From contig CAVFGI010000020.1 in NCBI GenBank assembly GCA_963621975.1, positions 1 to 36,192 of the forward strand: DNA of 36,192 nt. The letters run 5' to 3'. The notes below the pieces were generated by a model that was given only the letters and a program-made list of their open reading frames with translations, was not told the DNA's origin and made no database searches. Positions 31,428-36,192 of this stretch are shown here, piece after piece (position 1 is the stretch's first letter; each line of letters begins with the position of its first letter). The stretch comes from UBA9732 sp963621975 (GTDB lineage: Bacteria > Spirochaetota > Spirochaetia > Sphaerochaetales > Sphaerochaetaceae). Both the position numbers and the translations under genes were made by a program.

Positions 31428-33047
31428 TTACTCCAAAATCAGAATGTAATCGTATATATCCTGTTTTCCATCAACAACAAAAACTTCCTTACTTGGGTAT
31501 TTTGCATTGATTTCTTTTTTGACTTCTTCTGCTTCACTTTCGTTCGCTTCTTTGCCAAAAATGAGAAGACAAATCTCAAAAGAAGATGAATCCATCTTTC
31601 CCAAAGACTCAATAACAGCATCTTTTCTTACAGGATTATCGCAAAGAATGTCTTTACCTACAAACCCAATGTAATCACCGCTAGTCACACCCTCTGCATT
31701 TCTAACGCTTTTTGATACAGCAAGAGAAATCACCCCTTCCATAGCACTTGTAAGTTCAGAAACAATTTCCTGTTCATCATTACTGTCAGGGTTGTACATA
31801 GAAAGTGCTGCATATCCAGATCCCATGTTATGACTTTCTATTACATAAACCTTTGAGTCCGTATACATGCTTGCTGCCATCTTAGCTGCAAGAATAATGT
31901 TGCTATTGTTAGGCAAAACGAAAATTGTCTTAGCATTTACTTTTTCAAAGGCATCAAGAAAATCCTGCGTAGATGGATTCATACTCTGACCACCATCTAC
32001 AATGATATCTGCCCCTCTTTCTGTGAACAAATTCTTAATTCCCTCTCCAGAAGCAACAGCAACAACCCCATAACGTTGTTTCTTTATTGCACTATCTTTC
32101 TCTATAATCGTGTTATTGTGTTGAAGAGACATATTCTCAATTTTAATTTTGAGAAACTCTCCAAATTGCTGGCAAAAAGAAAGAACTTTATCTGGTGTCT
32201 TTGTGTGAACATGAATTTTTACAATACTTCCATTTTTAAATGTAACAACACTATCGCCAATACTCTTGAGATAGTCTGTGATAGTACTCACATCAAATGA
32301 CTCTATATTTGTTTTAGCATTCATAAGACGAACTAAAACCTCAGTACAGTATCCGTACTCCAAAACACTGTCTTCAGTGAAAAGATTTACATCTATATCT
32401 TGCTTAGCTGGACTAACAGAAATATCAAGATCATCGGCATCTTCAGTGAAAGCCTTAAGCATGCCTTCAACAATGTAGACAAGCCCAGCTCCACCAGAAT
32501 CAACAACTCCAGCTTTTTTGAGAACAGGAAGCATATCTGGAGTCTTTTCTAGTGTACGCTTTGCCTCTTCAAGAAAATCTTTAAGCAGTTCTTCAGGAGA
32601 ATCATACACCTTTCTTGAAATATACTCAGTTGCACAGCGCATAACAGTAAGCATGGTACCCTCTGTAGGATCCATGACAGCAGAATACGCATGTTTAGTC
32701 CCATTTTGAAGAGCTTTTGCAAGAACATCCGTCTCTGCCGTCTCAACATTCTCCAATTCGCCCGCAATGCCTTCAAAAATTTGAGAAAGAATTACACCGG
32801 AATTTCCCCTCGCACTAAGGAGCATCCCATCCGATATACTATGAGAAACAGACGACAGTGAGAGGTTCTCAGAAATTTTGTCAACACCTCCAATGCTCGT
32901 CAAAAGCATATTATCACCCGTATCTCCGTCTGGAATTGGAAAGACATTAAGGTCATTGATTGTAGTAACGTGGTCTTTGAGGGTTTTTGCACCACTTTTG
33001 AACATTTTTGCAAGAAGTATTCCGTCTATTGTCTTTTGCTGATTCAT
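31428..33047 (-). CDS. fakA: Fatty acid kinase catalytic subunit (DAK2/YloV, FakA type)
   Basis: A 539-aa kinase. The N-terminal DhaL-like ATP domain has NVFPIPDGDTGDNM (34-47), whose Asp residues bind magnesium, and SARGNSGVILSQ. A central DAK1-like/EDD part follows, with HVHTKTPDKVL. The C-terminal domain has ILPNNSN-like features (FVLPNNSNIILAA) and a final DGKQDIYDYI. With a DegV/FakB partner holding the fatty acid it makes acyl-phosphate. The start follows AAAGGA and lies 44 bases after the FakB-type gene stop. Same operon as plsY. Confidence 0.9.
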   Translation of the reverse strand: MNQQKTIDGILLAKMFKSGAKTLKDHVTTINDLNVFPIPDGDTGDNMLLTSIGGVDKISENLSLSSVSHSISDGMLLSARGNSGVILSQIFEGIAGELENVETAETDVLAKALQNGTKHAYSAVMDPTEGTMLTVMRCATEYISRKVYDSPEELLKDFLEEAKRTLEKTPDMLPVLKKAGVVDSGGAGLVYIVEGMLKAFTEDADDLDISVSPAKQDIDVNLFTEDSVLEYGYCTEVLVRLMNAKTNIESFDVSTITDYLKSIGDSVVTFKNGSIVKIHVHTKTPDKVLSFCQQFGEFLKIKIENMSLQHNNTIIEKDSAIKKQRYGVVAVASGEGIKNLFTERGADIIVDGGQSMNPSTQDFLDAFEKVNAKTIFVLPNNSNIILAAKMAASMYTDSKVYVIESHNMGSGYAALSMYNPDSNDEQEIVSELTSAMEGVISLAVSKSVRNAEGVTSGDYIGFVGKDILCDNPVRKDAVIESLGKMDSSSFEICLLIFGKEANESEAEEVKKEINAKYPSKEVFVVDGKQDIYDYILILE

Positions 33048-33091
33048 TACATTTTCCTTTTTAGGATGAGATTCTTTTTCTTTGAAGGTTT

Positions 33092-33982
33092 TTACTCTGC
33101 ATCAAAAGTAACAGGCTTACCAAATCCCCATACGCCAATAGTGTCTGGACCAACTGAAGCACCAATGATAGGGCCAATATAACCAACCACAATATCTTTA
33201 GGGTTTATCTCTCTCTTGACGAGATTTTTTAATTCTTCAACCTCATTTACAGCACAATCGGCATGTTCAATATACACAGTCTGATTTTCTGGCTCAGTGA
33301 TATTCTCTTTTAGCAGTTTAACTATCTCCACGAAGGAATTCTGGCGCCCTTTGACTTTCTTGAATGCAACTTGCCTACCACTCTTATCCGCAACCAGAAT
33401 TGGTTTAACCCCCATGAGATTTCCCAAAAAGGCCGATGACGCAGAAACTCTTCCTGCTTTTTTAAGATGTTCAAGTGTATGTACTGTCGCAAATTGATGA
33501 ATGTTTTTACGAATAGAAAGAACATAATTCTTGACTTCTTCTGCATTATTCCCAAGCGAAGCAAATTCACTTGCCTTGATAGCGAGCATACCCTCTCCAA
33601 TTGTAGCATTAAGAGAATCTATACAGTAAATAGAAGCTCCAGGATATTTTTCAAGAGTCTTTTTTGCTGTAACAAAACCAGTGTTAACACTCCCGCTTTG
33701 TTTTGAAGAACATGCAATGTACACAATGTCATAACCGTCATCTAGGTACTGTGTAAATATTCGATTAAATTCTTCAACAGAGACTTGAGCTGTTGTTATT
33801 CGTTTTCCACCTCTAATTGTGTCATAAAATTCGTGAACCTCTTCTTCACTCCATGTAAGAAATGCTGGAGATTCTTTTCCGTCCAATATTGTATACATTT
33901 TAGCATAGTCAATGTCGTAAGCTTTAAGTTGCTCTGAACTTAAATCTGCGCATGAATCAGTAATAATCTTTACTTTTCTCAT
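33092..33982 (-). CDS. fakB: DegV family fatty-acid-binding protein (FakB type)
   Basis: A 296-aa two-domain EDD/DegV protein which holds a fatty acid for phosphorylation by FakA. The opening IITDSCADLS (5-14), ITTAQVS, the SSKQSGS loop (contacting the carboxylate in known structures) and HTLEHLKKAGRVS are all present. The C-terminal domain has HADCAVNEVEELK and the final IGPIIGASVGPDTIGV. It is the first gene of the lipid operon, with AAGGGG before its ATG, and the FakA-type kinase follows directly. Which fatty acid it prefers cannot be said. Confidence 0.92.
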   Translation of the reverse strand: MRKVKIITDSCADLSSEQLKAYDIDYAKMYTILDGKESPAFLTWSEEEVHEFYDTIRGGKRITTAQVSVEEFNRIFTQYLDDGYDIVYIACSSKQSGSVNTGFVTAKKTLEKYPGASIYCIDSLNATIGEGMLAIKASEFASLGNNAEEVKNYVLSIRKNIHQFATVHTLEHLKKAGRVSASSAFLGNLMGVKPILVADKSGRQVAFKKVKGRQNSFVEIVKLLKENITEPENQTVYIEHADCAVNEVEELKNLVKREINPKDIVVGYIGPIIGASVGPDTIGVWGFGKPVTFDAE

Positions 33983-34152
33983 TTTTAACCCCTTAAATTA
34001 ACGTCCAAAGTCCTCTATGTTATGAATTTATAAAAGAATTCTAAACTGAAACTAAACTCGTAATAATTTTTGAAAATTGATGCTAATTTAACTTATGGAG
34101 TATAGGTTTTTGCATTCAAACCATTTATATTAATACAAAAGGGGGGATCTTT

Positions 34153-34827
34153 ATGTTTCAAATCCTTGTTTGCGATGATGACAAACACACAAGAATGCTT
34201 TTGCGCACAATACTGGAAAATGCTGGTTATACTGTTACAATTGCGGCAAACGGAATTGAAGCACTAGAAGTTCTTGAAAAGGAACATATTGACCTTATTG
34301 TACTTGATATTATGATGCCAAAAATGGATGGCTACGAATTTACAAAACTTGTAAGAGAGAACAACAGTACTCTACCAATCTTAATGGTTACAGCAAAGAT
34401 TATGCTTCCCGATGAAAAGAAAGGTTACATGGTTGGTACTGATGACTATATAACTAAGCCCATAGATGAAGAAAAACTACTTCTACACATAAAAGCACTA
34501 CTACGCCGAGCACACATTGCCAGTGAACAGAAAATAGTTATTGGAGATGTTACCTTAGACTATTCTTCTTTGACGGTAACAAGAAAAAATGAAGTAATAG
34601 AACTGCCACAAAAGGAGTTTATGCTCTTATTTAAGCTACTCTCTTATCCTGGGCAAATTTTCACAAGAATACAACTCATGGATGAAATATGGGGAAATGA
34701 AAGTGAAACAGGATGGGAAACGGTAACAGTCCACGTAGGAAGACTTCGAAAGCGTTTTGAATCTTGGAATGAATTTGAAATTGTCGCTGTAAGAGGGTTG
34801 GGTTATAAGGCGGTAAAGAAGATATGA
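34153..34827 (+). CDS. OmpR-family response regulator
   Basis: A 224-aa two-domain regulator. The receiver holds the acidic pair Asp8-Asp9 (with Asp10 beside), the phosphoacceptor Asp52 in VLDIMMP, Thr80 and Lys102 in TKP. The C-terminal winged helix (about 128-223) has ELPQKEFMLLFKLLSYPGQI and VTVHVGRLRKRFE, the recognition helix of OmpR/PhoB proteins. The start follows a strong AGGGGGG. It overlaps the kinase gene by four bases, so the pair is coupled. It is divergent from the lipid operon across a 170-base region, so control of that operon is possible but not shown. Confidence 0.95.
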   Translation: MFQILVCDDDKHTRMLLRTILENAGYTVTIAANGIEALEVLEKEHIDLIVLDIMMPKMDGYEFTKLVRENNSTLPILMVTAKIMLPDEKKGYMVGTDDYITKPIDEEKLLLHIKALLRRAHIASEQKIVIGDVTLDYSSLTVTRKNEVIELPQKEFMLLFKLLSYPGQIFTRIQLMDEIWGNESETGWETVTVHVGRLRKRFESWNEFEIVAVRGLGYKAVKKI

Positions 34828-35900
34828 GTAAAAAAAATTACACAAGTAAGATATGGCTAATGATATTACTTTCCATAGTTGTCTTTATAATCATAACCAT
34901 TGCCATGCTCTTGACTTCTCTTATAATCCTTCTTTTAACAAAAACAGGTGTCATGGCAATTGACAGTGGAAAAGTGGACCTTTGGAACATTTTGGTCTTT
35001 GTTTTTTGCTCAAGCCTTGTAATTGGCCTTATTCTAACAAATTCAATGGGAAGTGCAATTATCCTTAAGCCAGTCCATAGAATTATCTCACAGCTCAATC
35101 GTCTTGCCGCTGGGGATTTCAAAGTTAGACTGCATTTTGGAAAACCAATTGGAGATTATCCTACATTCAAGAAAGTTGAAAAGAGTTTCAATAGAGCTGC
35201 TGAAGAACTTGAACAGACAGAAATGTTCAGAAGTGACTTCATTAATAATTTCTCACATGAATTTAAAACTCCAATAGCTTCTATTGCTGGCTTTGCAAAG
35301 CTTCTTAGAAACAGTAATTTAACTGAGGATCAAAGAAATGAATATTTAAGTGTCATTGAAGATGAATCTAGAAGACTTACTAGGATGGCCGATAACGTAA
35401 TGATTCTAACTCGTGTTGAAAATTTAACAAGTCTCTCAAATGTTTCTTCCTTTAATCTTTCTGAGCAAATCCGCTTTGTGGTGCTACTCTTGGAAGAAAA
35501 ATGGGCATCAAAACGACTAAACCTAGACATAAACTTTGATGAATATCTAATTGAAGCCAATGAAGAACTATTAAAAGAAATTTGGATTAACCTTCTAGAT
35601 AATGCTATTAAGTTCTCAGATGAAGGTGGCACTATATCTATAGACATTAAAGAAAATGGAAAAGACCTTTCCGTTTCATTTTCCAACACTGGCAACGATA
35701 TTCCACCCGATAAAATAGATCGTATTTTTCGCAAATTCTATCAGGCCGATGAATCCCATTCGTCTGAAGGCTATGGCATTGGACTTGCTGTCGTGAAAAA
35801 AGTATGCAACCTCCATTCTGGATCAATATGGGCCACAAGTAATAAAGGAACCACAACTTTCACTGTAACCTTACCAAAGAAACAAGAGAAATTAAGATAA
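34824..35900 (+). CDS. Membrane sensor histidine kinase
   Basis: A 358-aa kinase. Two transmembrane segments (about 10-38 and 53-80) enclose an extracytoplasmic loop of only about 14 residues, so it probably senses within or near the membrane. A HAMP linker follows. The H box is SHEFKTP with His145. The ATPase domain has the N box INLLDNAIKFSD (about 256-267), then NTGNDIPPDKIDRIFRKF and GYGIGLAVVKK. The partner regulator lies directly upstream with a four-base overlap. The ligand is unknown; the very short loop resembles intramembrane-sensing kinases that report cell-envelope stress. Confidence 0.93.
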   Translation: MSKKNYTSKIWLMILLSIVVFIIITIAMLLTSLIILLLTKTGVMAIDSGKVDLWNILVFVFCSSLVIGLILTNSMGSAIILKPVHRIISQLNRLAAGDFKVRLHFGKPIGDYPTFKKVEKSFNRAAEELEQTEMFRSDFINNFSHEFKTPIASIAGFAKLLRNSNLTEDQRNEYLSVIEDESRRLTRMADNVMILTRVENLTSLSNVSSFNLSEQIRFVVLLLEEKWASKRLNLDINFDEYLIEANEELLKEIWINLLDNAIKFSDEGGTISIDIKENGKDLSVSFSNTGNDIPPDKIDRIFRKFYQADESHSSEGYGIGLAVVKKVCNLHSGSIWATSNKGTTTFTVTLPKKQEKLR

Positions 35901-35980
35901 AATAAAACTTTTGAGAAGGTAAATTTTATATAGAGCTAAAAAGTAGAACTTTAGGAAAAAAAATTTTTCTATAGATCTAC

Positions 35981-36024
35981 AAAATAGAACTTTTGAAAAA
36001 AATAGAGCGCAAAAGTTCTATTTT
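35981..36024. terminator. Perfect 15-bp hairpin after the two-component genes
   Basis: AAAATAGAACTTTTG (35981-35995) pairs perfectly with CAAAAGTTCTATTTT (36010-36024) around a 14-base loop. Partial copies of the AGAACTTT core precede it (35942 onward). It ends in four T on the + strand and lies 80 bases after the kinase stop. It may terminate the operon or serve as a processing or protein-binding site. Confidence 0.55.
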
Positions 36025-36029
36025 CACTT

Positions 36030-36192
36030 GATATGGTTGTCCGCACTGCAGGCCGGCTTTGCTTCTGACGCTCCATGTTTTCGCGTCCTCCTACCGCAAA
36101 GCTTCAAGTCCCTACTAATTTCCTCACTTTAAAGTACAAAGGGACTGTTGCAAAAGTCATTTGACTAAGGGCAATGGTCCCTTTCTTTTTCT
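36030..36192. other. GC-richer spacer ending in a compound hairpin
   Basis: Bases 36030-36118 are clearly richer in G and C than the surroundings and encode nothing convincing. From 36138 a compound hairpin follows: AAAGGGAC with GTCCCTTT (36177-36184), and inside it TTGC with GCAA and AGTC with GACT. A T-rich tail runs to the window end. This fits a terminator for the + strand. The outer bases GGGACTGTTGCAAAA also recall insertion-sequence ends, but the window stops before that can be judged. Confidence 0.45.

Noticed and set aside
36138..36184. Left end of an insertion sequence
   Set aside because: The likeness to IS ends is limited to a few bases and the same bases form a good terminator hairpin; no transposase is in the window.

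Overview
The window looks like the chromosome of an anaerobic, low-GC, outer-membrane-bearing bacterium. A host-associated spirochaete of the Treponema type is the best guess. The pointers are a signal-peptide beta-barrel-like protein, a lipoprotein with a short lipobox, an iron alcohol dehydrogenase, an oxygen-sensitive dehydratase-activase giant gene, a FakB-FakA-PlsY lipid operon, and compact gene clusters with strong Shine-Dalgarno sites. The genus is inferred; no rRNA or other marker is present.

Region 1-4494 is a small integrated element. It sits in the 3' end of a tRNA gene, probably tRNA-Val, whose intact copy must lie just left of base 1. The last bases of the tRNA acceptor end appear at 1-10 and again at 4485-4494, inside a duplicated 3' half tRNA at about 4447-4491. 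This sets the element at 4,484 bp. It encodes, all on the + strand, a tyrosine integrase, two unrecognised proteins, an excisionase-like HTH protein, a winged-helix-like protein and a protein resembling a phage terminase small subunit. Between the last two genes lie 12-bp iterons followed by AT-rich heptads, which look like a replication origin. A 23-bp repeat occurs near each end and fits integrase arm sites. Together this suggests a miniature phage satellite, with no capsid, portal, large terminase or lysis genes.

Region 4651-9977 (- strand) is a two-gene restriction-modification operon. It holds an NPPY adenine methyltransferase and a 1117-residue protein with an N-terminal GIY-YIG/T5orf172-like domain, an SF2 helicase and a C-terminal degenerate methyltransferase-like segment.

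Region 10037-11274 (- strand) pairs a membrane SPFH/band 7 protein with a tiny ribbon-helix-helix protein. Their promoter carries two tandem 8-bp palindromes, one overlapping the -10 box.

Region 11504-26471 is mostly housekeeping and surface functions. It holds an iron alcohol dehydrogenase, an outer-membrane Wzi-like protein, a COG2509-type flavoprotein and a five-gene operon (ABC-F ATPase, YitT, glycosyltransferase, HMA protein, short-chain dehydrogenase). A GntP permease plus glycerate kinase operon and a DUF4353/Cthe_2159-like lipoprotein with a Gly-Gln-Met repeat tract follow.

Region 26536-33982 (- strand) is a lipid operon: DegV/FakB, DAK2/FakA, PlsY and a 1411-residue fused BadF-type activase/dehydratase-like protein. 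FakAB makes acyl-phosphate and PlsY puts the acyl group on glycerol-3-phosphate. The giant protein resembles the enzymes reported to make plasmalogens in anaerobes, so the operon may run from fatty acid to ether lipid. Region 34153-35900 is an OmpR-type two-component system, followed by terminator-like hairpins to the window end.
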